Shown in pieces: positions 1 to 10,400 of a DNA stretch of 64,000 nt. Under the pieces are notes generated by a model. It searched no databases, had not been told where the DNA came from, and worked only from the letters and a program-made list of their open reading frames with translations. Positions within the stretch are counted from its first letter, which is position 1. Every line of letters starts with the position of its first letter. The position numbers were made by a program, and so were the translations under genes. Origin of the DNA: Strigamia acuminata (Eukaryota > Arthropoda > Chilopoda > Geophilomorpha > Linotaeniidae); NCBI GenBank assembly GCA_949358305.1, contig OX442318.1, forward strand, positions 11,328,517-11,392,516, given 5' to 3'.

Positions 1-630
1 AATTTAAATAATTCTTACGACTTGTAAGACAAGTATTGTTTGGAATTATTTGAATTTTTCGTAAGTTTAGAGGGTGCTTACGCGTTTCTAAAATTTCTAA
101 TTACCACAAAATGTACTTTTGTGACGCGAAACAGAAATGTGTTGTGGCATAAATAAATGATACTCCGTAGTTGATTTTCATTTTCAATTTATTTTGCATT
201 TAATCAGAAATACTGTATCAATAAACTCCATTTAGAATACCAACGGGGTATTTTTCACTTTTTGAATGAACCTATGTTACTCAATCTAATTGTTTAAGAG
301 TCGTGTTCATGTTTCCTCATTTGTTTGCTAGTCTAGTTGGTGCTGCCATCAAGTGGCCACTTATGTATTTAAAATATTAATAAAGTTGTTCCTTTATGCA
401 ATGGTGAAAATTCTAAAATAAGATTCACATAAACAAAAAATTAGAATTTGTTTAAAACTGAAATTTGACTGACTGCAAGCTCAAACTACACACATGATTG
501 TTGTTCAACTCAAAATTATTCAGTTTTAGATCGACCACATTTTGACAATTGAGCTTGTAGGAAACTATTAGCAATTCGAGTGAATCACTCATCATCTCCT
601 TGAAGAGGATTTATCGACACTAGTCACTGC
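1..630. other. AT-rich intergenic DNA
   Basis: No gene, RNA or convincing repeat boundary was seen here. The stretch is AT-rich with only short chance ORFs. Confidence 0.5.
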
Positions 631-831
631 TGTGACGATTTGCCAACCATAGAGTTTTGAAGCACAAAACTCAAATTAACTCGGCTCTCTCAGCAACGTC
701 TCTCTCTCACCACACCACTCAGCTCCCTTCTCCTCTGCTAGGCCGGTCCACTCCTCCAAGAGAGAAACGGTTTGGGGCCACCATGCGGTGTGTGGAGTGA
801 CATAGGCCACGAGGGTGGCCAAACGGTCACA
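631..831 (+). repeat. Short LTR-like remnant, related to the solo LTR at 45990-46570
   Basis: The segment starts TGTGACG and ends with the same GTGGCCAAACGGTCACA-type terminus as the solo LTR in gene B. It shares that LTR's distal half: a CTCTCTC-rich tract, a GGCCAGTCC/GGCCGGTCC block and GTGTGTGGAGTGACRYAGGCC. It lacks most of the proximal half and has no clear target duplication. It is best read as a deleted or internally recombined copy of the same LTR family. Confidence 0.5.
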
Positions 832-1441
832 AAATAATGTAATTTTAATTATTTGTTACGATAAAATATTTTTTCAATCATAAAAAAGTCCAACTTAATT
901 AAGAAAAATAAGTATTAAAATCGGTAAAAAAGTTAGCCATAAAATAAACTCTTTGGTTTATCGGAAACCAGTGTGGCCAATACTGCAATGTTAAATGTAT
1001 TTTAAGCTTACATTACATTAAACTGTCCACATGTCGTAGAAATTCTAGTCCTGATTGAAGTAAACCCCACTTGTTTACTTTTACTTTATTAAATTAGATT
1101 TTGTGCCATAAACTACCAGCTGTCAGAATTGACATGTGCGTGTTAAACACACGCATACATCCATTAAAAATTCCGTTCATGATAAATAAACTACGCAGAA
1201 ATCAATGCGTTTTAATCCAGATAAGTGTTTTGCATTTTATTTTTATCTCAGGAAGTGTTTTAGCAAACTATTTCTCCGCCTCACACGCCAAGCAGGCCTG
1301 GAGATATAAGGTTGGTGCACATAATGCACATAATAAAGATATTATTGTGTATTGTAAGTTGATTAGTTATTTGTCTGTCTGTTAGTGTGTTAGCTAGGGG
1401 TTATCCCGTCAAAGAGTACATATATATGTATATCAATTATG
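832..1441. other. Non-coding spacer
   Basis: No supported gene. A 94-codon open frame at 1101-1385 shows no recognisable motif and no counterpart upstream of the other two gene copies. Confidence 0.4.
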
Positions 1442-1449
1442 GTGTAATG

Positions 1450-1564
1450 CAGTGGATCCCAAACTTTTTTTGGTTCATGCCACCCCTGTAGGCCAATCAC
1501 GACACCCCCGCAAGTTAGTCCAGCGTCCCCGTAGGCCCGCCGTGGCGCAATTTGGGATCCACTG
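1450..1564. mobile_element. hAT-type MITE (115 bp)
   Basis: The termini CAGTGGATCCCAAA and TTTGGGATCCACTG are perfect 14-bp inverted repeats. The flanking octamers gtgtaatg (1442-1449) and gtgtaacg (1565-1572) differ at one base, fitting an 8-bp hAT target duplication. It carries no coding capacity. Confidence 0.8.
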
Positions 1565-1727
1565 GTGTAACGTATGGTGGACGTTACAGTTTTCGGACGA
1601 TAAGACGCACTTGGGATCATAAAATTTGGGCCAGTGTAAAAATAATTGTAAATATTTTCATCAAATGTTTCCCAAATTTGTGGGAAAGAGAACGCAAGAT
1701 CCTTTTAGTGCTCATTAAATTAACGGT

Positions 1728-1889
1728 ATGTCAAATATAAGAGTTATTCGCGCCATTAAAAGAAGTGTGAATATCAGTTTGGAAATGTACAAGAAATCGT
1801 TCATATCTGTTCTACCTAAAATAGGCCCACTGACAGCACAAATTCAAATCCAATTGTTGTTACCCTCTAATAGCATGGGTTGCAATTAA
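1728..1889 (+). CDS. Conserved short reading frame upstream of channel gene copy A
   Basis: This 53-codon frame ends GPLTAQIQIQLLLPSNSMGCN-stop and lies 138 bp before the copy A start codon. The same frame with the same terminal stop precedes copy B (42381-42572) and copy C (51532-51717). Copy A has lost 10 codons in frame relative to B. The start codon is not conserved in C, where ATC stands at that place, so this is more likely an exon, a leader peptide or conserved 5' leader than an independent gene. Product unknown. Confidence 0.4.
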   Translation: MSNIRVIRAIKRSVNISLEMYKKSFISVLPKIGPLTAQIQIQLLLPSNSMGCN

Positions 1890-2027
1890 ACAATCAATTG
1901 TTTGCTAAAATTAAGGAGTTGCCATGGTTCTTGGTTACTAAGTTCGATTATTTGTTCATTCATTAACAAAAGCCATTCCTAAATAACACTAACAGGAAAA
2001 TATTAATACAAACTTTTTTCTATCTAG

Positions 2028-2477
2028 ATGCTAAATCAACACAGATTCAGAATACATCGCCGTATTATAACATCTTCAATCGTCGAGTCTATCGATAAAG
2101 ATAAGAATGTAGCACCAGAGTTTTACATCCTTCTAGACCGCACACGTTCACAAAGATTTCGTATTATTTGGGGGTTTCTCGTCCTGATCTGTTCTCTCGT
2201 GTATTGCTACCAAATGTACGATCGCATATCATACTTCATGACAGAACCAAAAGCTGTTGATGTATATCGAAAGAAAATGGAACACTTTCCAATCCCACCA
2301 GTGTCTATTTGTACACAACATAATATTTACTCAATAGATTATGTGAGACAAAAGAAATTAAAGAGCTATCTGCCCAAACTCATAGAATTACCTGATTTCG
2401 ACCTGTCTAAAGTTTGGAATTTGGACTACCGAATCGATTTAATTGAGAAGTTAACATTTGAAAGGGCTAGCTACAAG
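2028..2477 (+). CDS. Copy A exon 1: N-terminus and TM1 of DEG/ENaC half 1
   Basis: It encodes 150 residues: a basic N-terminal tail, a hydrophobic TM1 around residues 46-63 ([14 protein letters not shown]) and the post-TM1 motif FPIPPVSIC, the family's usual FPxVTIC. The exon ends AAG with donor GTAAGA (phase 0). The ATG directly follows an acceptor-like tract (ttttttctatctag), so an upstream exon may exist. Confidence 0.8.
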
Positions 2478-2598
2478 GTAAGATGCATATTTCTATGTCT
2501 GCATTTAAATTTTATTTTTGACTTTTGTTATAGCCAAAGATACCCATCGGTTTTCATCAAAAACACAAACTTACACCATTTGGCATATGTACGCAAGT

Positions 2599-2941
2599 TG
2601 TGGTGACCCGACTGGGGTGGGGCACGAAGAGTTTCTCTCGTGGCCTACATACGGGTAAAGAAGGGGAGTCGCACGCGCGCCTCCCTTCCCTCAGAGCATT
2701 GACATCCAGTCAATGGACGGGCGTCTGCCCTGGGGGAGTGGGGGAGATTCGTCTTCTCCACTATTGGGTGGCTTTAGTCACCTGTCACCCCCCGCTTTGT
2801 GCAAAGGAATTCGCCTTGCACTGAGCGGGCAGAACCAACACAAAAATCAACCAAGATACACGTAAAAGCCAAACGTCCTAAAACGATCAAGCCTAAGTAC
2901 AAAGACTTCAGGAGTGACCTAGGACAAGGGACTTTCAACGT
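2599..2941 (+). repeat. 5' LTR of outer element, left part
   Basis: These are bases 1-343 of the 996-bp LTR, matching 29125-29467. The inner element is inserted after base 343; the LTR resumes at 16942. Confidence 0.95.
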
Positions 2942-4531
2942 TGTGACGGTTACACTGTCAAACACTTTGTTAATATAGGACGAACATTTCACCGATAGAT
3001 GGCGCTGGTACGTTTTAGCGGTAATTTCAAATTTCGACAATTTTTGAGTGAATAAAATATAAATTACTATTTATATTTTATTCCACTGCGACTTTAGACA
3101 CTTTTAAATACTTTTGGATGTTTAAATATTAGTTGATTTATTTGTCACATAATTCTATTGAATTATGTGCAAACTCTACACCTGGTGAAGTCACCCCCCA
3201 TCACCCACTGTGAGTTGGACTCCTTTTGGATTATAGTCAAAGGGACTTAATCCAAAATGTGTCCTGCGTATCCAGTTCCTGTAGTGGACCTAGTAGAAGA
3301 CTATGTCCTGAGTATCCACTTCCTATGATCTGGGATTGGATGGATTTGACTGCCCAGTGATCCCATTGGATCACTGAACAGCTATTCTCCTCACCGAGTA
3401 TATATCCCCCTGCAAAACGGATATAGCTCGCTCTTGTTCTGTTTTTGTTTGATACTGATATTACTTGAGCACATATTATACTTCTCTGCGTTCCGACAAT
3501 CCGTTGTAGAAATACTTTGTATTTAGTGTAAGTATCTAGAGTGGGTAGAAGACTCACAGACACACTTCCCGCCTCTTCATGCCAACATTCCGTTGTAGAA
3601 ATGTAGTAACTAGAGTGGAGAGATTCACAGACACATTTAAGTGTAGTATCTAGAGTGGGGTACAACCCACAGACGCACTCCCTCCAGCTTCATGCCAACA
3701 TTCCGTTGTAGAGTGCAGAATCTAGAGTGGAGTAAAATTCACAGACGCATTGGTAATGTAGAATCTAGAGTGGAGTATTTATATTTCACAGACGCATTAT
3801 CAGAGTGATCGACGCGGAGTAATTTCCCGGTTACTCTCCCGCCAGCCAGGACCGAGTGGAGTAATTTCCCGGCGATGGATAACCTTTCCTGCGAGATATT
3901 TCGATTCAATTCGTTATTGGTTTGACGGAACATTTAAGTCTAACTTAGATGTTGATTGCACTCGGGGCAAAAATAGCTCGGCGCTATTTTAATATATTTT
4001 ACTTATTTTCATAGTTTTAGTTAAGTTTGTGACTATAAAATATCATGATCAATTCCATAGAATTAATATGAATATTTATTCTCACATTGTTACATCTCGC
4101 AATAATTATTGATTACAATAATTATCTGCGACGCGATGTGTGTGACGATACAGAAAAGTCAACCGCACCTCTCGGATATAACCCACCCAGCCTAACCATT
4201 TACACGCCTTTTAGAACCAAACCCCGGACCATTTAGAAGCCAAAGCCATTCATAGATGACATCTTTTACGTCACAGCAATAAGACCGTTACAAATTCTTA
4301 TTGCATGACTGAAGCCTTCAAATGATATTATTTCAGGGTTTTTGCCAAATAACTGTATAGTTTAACTTATCGTCATTTTAGCCACTTGTAGGCATAGTAT
4401 TTATATAAGGTTCAAACCGGAATAAATGTTATATGTTTTGAGAAAACATCAGGTTTGCATATTTTACATTTTCACACGGATAGTTCACACTTTAGTTTAG
4501 CAATTGCTATCTCCAGAAGGTAATCGTCACA
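2942..4531 (+). repeat. 5' LTR of inner element (1590 bp)
   Basis: It matches 15348-16937. Between about 3534 and 3800 it contains five degenerate direct repeats of TCTAGAGTGG followed 15-25 bp later by CACAGACRCA, plus three copies of AACATTCCGTTGTAGA or a close variant. These are candidate protein-binding arrays. Confidence 0.95.
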
Positions 4532-4533
4532 CG

Positions 4534-4551
4534 TGGAGGTTCCACCGAGAT
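4534..4551 (+). promoter_or_regulatory. Primer binding site, tRNA-Gln type (inner element)
   Basis: TGGAGGTTCCACCGAGAT lies 2 nt after the LTR end. Its complement is the 3' end of animal tRNA-Gln including CCA, 18 of 18 positions by my recollection of that tRNA. It primes minus-strand DNA synthesis. Confidence 0.85.
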
Positions 4552-5409
4552 AGGTTGCATTTTATCGAAGTGAACTCTGTGATCAAAGTGTAAATTGAAA
4601 AAATGAATTTTCTTGATTATTTTATATAGATATTATAATTAGAAAATTTCCGATTTTTCTCTATAAATTTACTGTGAAATATCCATTTGCTTTCAAAAAA
4701 TTCTCATTATCTTTTGGAAATATCTGAATTCGAATTTTTGGATTATTTTGAAAAAAACTCATTATAATTCCGAATCTCTTACGAAAAATCTATTATGATT
4801 TTATTGAGTTTCCCAGAATATTCAGCTATATTCTGGAAAATTTCGAAACCTTGAATTTTGATCAAAAAACGAATTTGACTAGAAATCCTGCTGACTGAAA
4901 AATAAAAAGTTAAAGTATTTTATTTTGCTGGTTAAAAACTTGACCAAGTTTCTATTGTTCTGTTTTCAATGTTTTTGATTATTATTTTAATCTTTAACAA
5001 AGTAAAGAATGTGACAAAGAGAACCACTCACGATGCAGCTCGGAGTAGGTCATCCAGATGTGACATTGTTGAGAATTTCGGATTAGAAATTATCAGGAAT
5101 TTTTCAACATCGCCAATCACAGCAGACTGTCTTGACAAAGGAGATTTTCCGGAAGCTAGTTTGACAACCAATATTCAGCCACACTTGCTTTTCGACAGTG
5201 CGACCATCCAGTTGTGCCTTTGTGACCAGTGCCCGTTTGGACCATTCTTGACCACGCAATAGGACAGTTTTTCCGAAGCCACTTCAGTTTCAGCAGCTAA
5301 GGTTGTATTTTTTCAAATTATTTCTTAGTTTAATATTAAGCGTGTTACATTTACGCTAGTTCAGTTAAAGTTTATTTTTTCTTGTTGTACGTGTATTTCT
5401 TTGAGTATT
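4552..5409 (+). other. Untranslated leader of inner element
   Basis: AT-rich leader between the primer site and gag. It has no coding frame of note and probably contains packaging and splice-donor signals, none of which can be assigned by eye. Confidence 0.5.
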
Positions 5410-7458
5410 ATGGCCCGTAGACCTGTAAGAGTTCGTGGAACACGAGGAAATCGTGGAGCACGACGACGTGGTGGTATGTGTGAAACACCAAGAGGAATTG
5501 TGGAGTCTGATCTAGAAAGCCAGGGGGAAGAAAATGTTCCTAGAGACGTTTCCAACCCAGGTAGTTCTCGAACGGATCCACTATCAGTCCCACATGATTT
5601 AGAAGTTTACTGTCGCCATTACCAATTGGAAGTGACGCAGTTTTCCTCTTTGTGTGAAGCTCAACAATACACGGCGAATAATCATCACGAGAGAAATCGT
5701 GTAATTACTCCCGATGTAGTTGTAACCAACGAACCAAGTGTTTCTGTAGATCGAACTGGCCCTCGTTCGCCGGCCACATATCGCTACCAGCAATTGCCTG
5801 GATGGCGAATGAATGTTGCTCGTGACGACAATGGGCAGTTAAATTCTTCACTATCTGTTCAACCTTTGATTCAGTTACCAACTAGTTCTTGGCGATTGAA
5901 TTCGGCCGAAAGAATGGGAAATTCCGGACAAGGAAATATTTCTGCGCCAATTTCCCGAAATTTACCAAGTGCGACGGCTGTAAATAATATTTTACCCGCT
6001 CCCACTGGGAATTTGAATGATTCTTTCAGAGTTCCACAGCCTCGAACTAATCTGTCGGTCCAACCAAGGGGGAGAAATGAAAATTATCAAAATTTTCAAT
6101 CTCACACCCAATCTGATGGAGATTTTAGGAATTATAGAAATTCCCGCTCTCAAGGTGGACGAGCTCCGCCGAGAAATCAACGATTTCCCGGAGCTCCTGG
6201 TGATCCTCGTGACTCCGATCCTAACTCGAGTAGTGACGAATCTCACGCTGGTGGAGGGGGAAATTATAACAATAATTTCCACCGACGTAATAATTCTCGT
6301 TCTCCACCGCCACCTGATAGACATCAAAATTTTCAAGGAGAGCCAAATCCGCCACCCAGAGACCAAGAAAGTCGGTCTACACCCACTTCGAACTCTGCTT
6401 CTAATTTGTCGGACGAAAATGTAAAACAAATTATTCAGGGTTTAGTTGGTCAAATCCGAAGCCCGAGTAATCCCAGTCAGAATTTTGGAAAAGGAATCGA
6501 GATTCCTATTTTTGACGGGAAACAGACAGAGGTTGCGCGATTCCTTGAAATCGTCAAAGCTGTCGCACTCGGGAAAGGCATCCCTTTAGACGACATGGTA
6601 CACACTGCTGTACCTGGACGACTATTAGGCCATGCACAACGTTGGTTCCATAAGCAACGCCATACTTTTAACAGTTGGCGAACTTTCGAAGCCTCTTTTC
6701 TCGATTGTTTCGACCTCGTTCCACTTACAAGAGAAAGGCGACTTCTTAATGTAAAACAACGAGCCGACGAATCACTTTATAGTTTTCTTCTGCGTTATAC
6801 GCAAGAACAAGGTGAAGTGCCGCCAGGTGATAAAACTGGACGTGCGCAATTATTCGACAATCTAACTCAAGAAAGTTTCACGGCGTTATGTACACAAGGA
6901 ATGTATGGTAACTTTACAGTAGATGACATTCTACAATATGTAGGAGCAAATCGCTCTAAGTTTGAAAGTTCTCAACTTGCAGCAAAATTGGAGTACGATA
7001 ATCGAGAGAATCATCCTACTCCCAAACTTCACGAAAAATCTAAGATTTTTCCATCTAAAACTTCACTACGTTTAACGCAAACTCAAGATGAAGTTGAAAA
7101 TGAAGACGAGTCGGAAAATGACGACTCAACTGACGATGGTTCAATGGAGCGATTATTTGCCGCCCAGTATGAAAAGACTACTGGAAAATGCTTTTTCTGT
7201 CACGAGCCTGGACATTTTAAAAGAGAATGTCCCGCCCTTGCCAAAAAATTAGCAGGGAAAACAGACTCGTTAAATTCAAATAAAAGATTTAACCACTCTG
7301 CTCCCAACCCCGAGTTTAAACGACCCAAACAAAATTGGGTTACGTCAGAAACTTTAGACTCCAAATTTACTGACTTCCAGAAAAACATGGTTGACCTGTT
7401 AATTAAGCATTTACCAGCAGCCACTGAGTCAGTCACTCCCGATGAGACAAAAAACTGA
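5410..7458 (+). CDS. gag: Gag polyprotein, inner element
   Basis: 682 residues from the first in-frame ATG. The N-terminal 350 residues are disordered and rich in R, N, S, G and P. A retrotransposon-gag capsid-like region follows (about residues 360-540, starting IEIPIFDGKQTEV). One CCHC zinc knuckle (CFFCHEPGHFKREC) starts near residue 594 and would bind the RNA genome. Gag forms the particle in the cytoplasm. The stop codon at 7456 directly follows the slippery site, so most ribosomes make Gag and a minority make Gag-Pol. Confidence 0.92.
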   Translation: MARRPVRVRGTRGNRGARRRGGMCETPRGIVESDLESQGEENVPRDVSNPGSSRTDPLSVPHDLEVYCRHYQLEVTQFSSLCEAQQYTANNHHERNRVITPDVVVTNEPSVSVDRTGPRSPATYRYQQLPGWRMNVARDDNGQLNSSLSVQPLIQLPTSSWRLNSAERMGNSGQGNISAPISRNLPSATAVNNILPAPTGNLNDSFRVPQPRTNLSVQPRGRNENYQNFQSHTQSDGDFRNYRNSRSQGGRAPPRNQRFPGAPGDPRDSDPNSSSDESHAGGGGNYNNNFHRRNNSRSPPPPDRHQNFQGEPNPPPRDQESRSTPTSNSASNLSDENVKQIIQGLVGQIRSPSNPSQNFGKGIEIPIFDGKQTEVARFLEIVKAVALGKGIPLDDMVHTAVPGRLLGHAQRWFHKQRHTFNSWRTFEASFLDCFDLVPLTRERRLLNVKQRADESLYSFLLRYTQEQGEVPPGDKTGRAQLFDNLTQESFTALCTQGMYGNFTVDDILQYVGANRSKFESSQLAAKLEYDNRENHPTPKLHEKSKIFPSKTSLRLTQTQDEVENEDESENDDSTDDGSMERLFAAQYEKTTGKCFFCHEPGHFKRECPALAKKLAGKTDSLNSNKRFNHSAPNPEFKRPKQNWVTSETLDSKFTDFQKNMVDLLIKHLPAATESVTPDETKN

Positions 7459-7489
7459 TTCAGGGGGTTGTTCAAGTTGCCCAACCCCC
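7449..7489 (+). promoter_or_regulatory. -1 ribosomal frameshift signal, inner element
   Basis: The heptamer A AAA AAC (7449-7455) is correctly phased for the gag frame and abuts the gag stop. After a 7-nt spacer, GGGGGTTG (7463-7470) can pair perfectly with CAACCCCC (7482-7489) around an 11-nt loop. After slippage the pol frame is open from CTG at 7455 onwards. Confidence 0.9.
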
Positions 7490-10400
7490 GCCTAACGAGT
7501 TGTTTCCTCTCTCGGAATTTTCAAATGATTTATTTTTTCATAAAAAAGAAATTAAAATAAGACATAAGCCTAGTCATCTCACAGTACCTTATGTCGATGA
7601 TTCGAAGAATAAACCACCATCGTTGGTCATTTCTTACGAAGCAGTGCCTGTCTGTCGGAAAGCTAGTAGTTCCACTGGTGGTGTCGATGAGAATTTAAAA
7701 ATCATGACAGACCAACTAGAAAATTTGAGTATTTTCAGTGGAAGTTGGAATGCGCCAAAGAAACCGCTTGTACCCAAAGTTTTCAAGTTAAGGAAAATTC
7801 TTAAACTTGAAAAATGGAACAAGAAAGAACGAAAAATATTTCTTGGCAAACTTTGCAATAGCAAATTAATTAATGGTGGCAAAGATGATCCGCGTATGAA
7901 TGTCCAAATTGGAGGTTTAGATTACAACGCACTAATGGACTCTGGAGCCACCCAATGTTTTATTGGAGTACAACTCCTTTCAAACACAGAAATTCCGGTG
8001 GAATTCATACAAGAATGTCCCCGCGGAATGCGTGTCTGCGCGGTCGGAATAGATCACCGACCTATCGGTCAAGTTTGTCTTTGTGTCAAATGGGCCGATA
8101 AAAGGAGAGTTACACCTATGACCTTCATAATTCTACACAAGAATGTATGTGGGTTGATTTTGGGTCACAATTTTATGCGTAGAACGGGGATAAACCCTAA
8201 TCCTCGACGGGCTGTGTTCACCTGTGATGACATGCCCGGATGGACAGCGCCATACGAGACCACTGAACTTAACTGTTGTTTAGCAAGCATTAGGACTTTG
8301 GGTCTCCAAGGTGAAGGAACTCCCACTTCACCTGATTGGGCAGAAAAACTCGTCGAAGGCTGCAACAGCTCGGCGGAAGAAAAACGGTTACTCGTAAACG
8401 TTCTTTTGCAATTAAAAAACGTATTTCGAGATCAATTGGGCTGTACGAAGGTGGCCAAGCACAGCATCAAGTTTAAACCTGGTGCTACTTGGAAACACCA
8501 GCCATATAGAATGTACAATCCAGCCAAGAAGGCCATTATGACGGAATTGGTCGAGGAGTTAGAGGCTGATGGGTTAATCGAACCTGCCACTGGCCCTTAT
8601 ATAAGTCACCCCGTCATAGTGGCTAAACCCGGCGGGAAGTATCGATTATGTATCGACTACCGCTGGTTGAATGCGATCACAGAAGTTGATGCAATTCAAA
8701 TGCCAAGTATTGACCTATTAATTCACCATACTAATCAGGCCAAGTACTTTACATCCATTGATTTAACTAAAGGTTATCATCAAATGGAAATGGAGGAGGA
8801 GGATAAGAGCAAAACTGCTTTTTACACCCCAAAAGGCAAATTTCAATTCAAAAGGTTGCCATTTGGTCTTTGTAATGCACCCAGCTCTTTTCAACACCTC
8901 ATGACTACCGTATTGGGTGACTCTTTATATAAACATGCTCTGGTCTATTTAGACGATATAATTATTTTTTCTGACACATGGGAAAATCATTTATTACATA
9001 TTAAAGACGTACTTGAGAAGTTAGATGCTGCAAATCTAACTATCAATAAAGACAAGTCAAAATTTGGTCGAACATCATTACGATTTTTAGGCCATTTAAT
9101 TTCCGAGGGATCTCTTCTTCCAGACCCGGACAAAGTCTCGGCTGTAAGGAATTTTCCCAAACCAACTTGTTCTAAAGACATTCAGAGATTTGTAGGACTT
9201 GCGAATTTTTTCCGAAAATTCATTCCTAACATCGCAAATATTGCTCGTCCATTGACCAATATTATGCATGATCAAGCAAAGTTTGTGTGGGATGATCCAC
9301 AAACAACTGCATTCGAAACTATCAAAGATATTTTGTGTGACAAGGACCAAGCCCTTCTCCACATGCCAGATATGAATAAGCCTTTTGTCATTTTGACAGA
9401 TGCTTCTCATTCAGGTTTAGGTGCAGTACTCTGTCAAGACGTAGAATTATTCTGTGAAAAGAAACAGAAATTAATTATGGTCCCAAAAGCAGTCGCGTAC
9501 GCCAGTCGAGTGTTACACGGGGCCGAAGTAAGGTATTCTACGCCGGAATTGGAGTGTTTGGCCGTTGTATGGGCAATCGAAAGATTTCGCCCTTATATTG
9601 AATACACGACTTTCACTCTCGAGTCCGATGCTAAAGCCCTTAGCTGGTTGATGAGTACGCCGGAACCATCCGGAAGGTTTGGTCGTTGGGCCGTCAAAAT
9701 ACAATGTGGCGCGTTTAAAATTATTTTTAGACGCGGCGCAATGAACCAAGTAGCGGACGCATTATCACGCGCTCCACTGTCTGCACTAGACACTCCGGAT
9801 TATGATTATATCGAACCAGAGGAGATCACCCATTTCTATCCAACTTGGAATGGAAACAGGTGTGCATCTTTACAAGTGACGGAAACTGAGCGCAAACATT
9901 TTCTTACAAATGTTGGCCTTAGTTTAGACTTTTTCTCAGAATCATATAATCCAGTTAGATTTCATGATTCTGGAGAAAAGGGGGAGGAAGAAGGATGTAC
10001 AAGAGAAAATTGCAGACATATAGATGTCCACAATTGTAATCACGAAAATGTACACACTGCGCTAACAGATATCCTAAAAGTAGTTCCGCCGACGCGAGAC
10101 GAAATTATCGAAGCGCAGCTTAAAGATCCAGCATGTAGTAAAATCCTTGTTTACCTAAAAGGAGACGAAAAATTAAAAAATCGTATCACGGATAAACATT
10201 GGTTAAATGCGATTCGTGGCTACACTCTCGACGAACCGGAAGAAAATAAAGGTGTTATGCTAATTTATTTTGCTCCGACCGATGAGGAGGAGTTAAACGA
10301 CTCCGGCAACGGGTTTAAGGCGGTAATTCCACGCTCTCTTGTGAGACGTGCATTATTCGCATGCCATGGCCACCCACTTACAGGACACGCTGGCATGAGT

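Noticed and set aside
2600-2824. 74-codon ORF, repeated at 29126-29350
   Set aside because: It is LTR sequence of the outer element, present in both LTRs, with no protein-like motif.
3237-3665. 142-codon minus-strand ORF, repeated at 15643-16071
   Set aside because: Lies in both LTRs of the inner element and runs through the repeated motif array; no domain or coding signal.
5992-6429. Open frames opposite and beside gag (both strands)
   Set aside because: Shadows of the biased gag coding sequence; the CCHC knuckle and frameshift logic fix the true frame.
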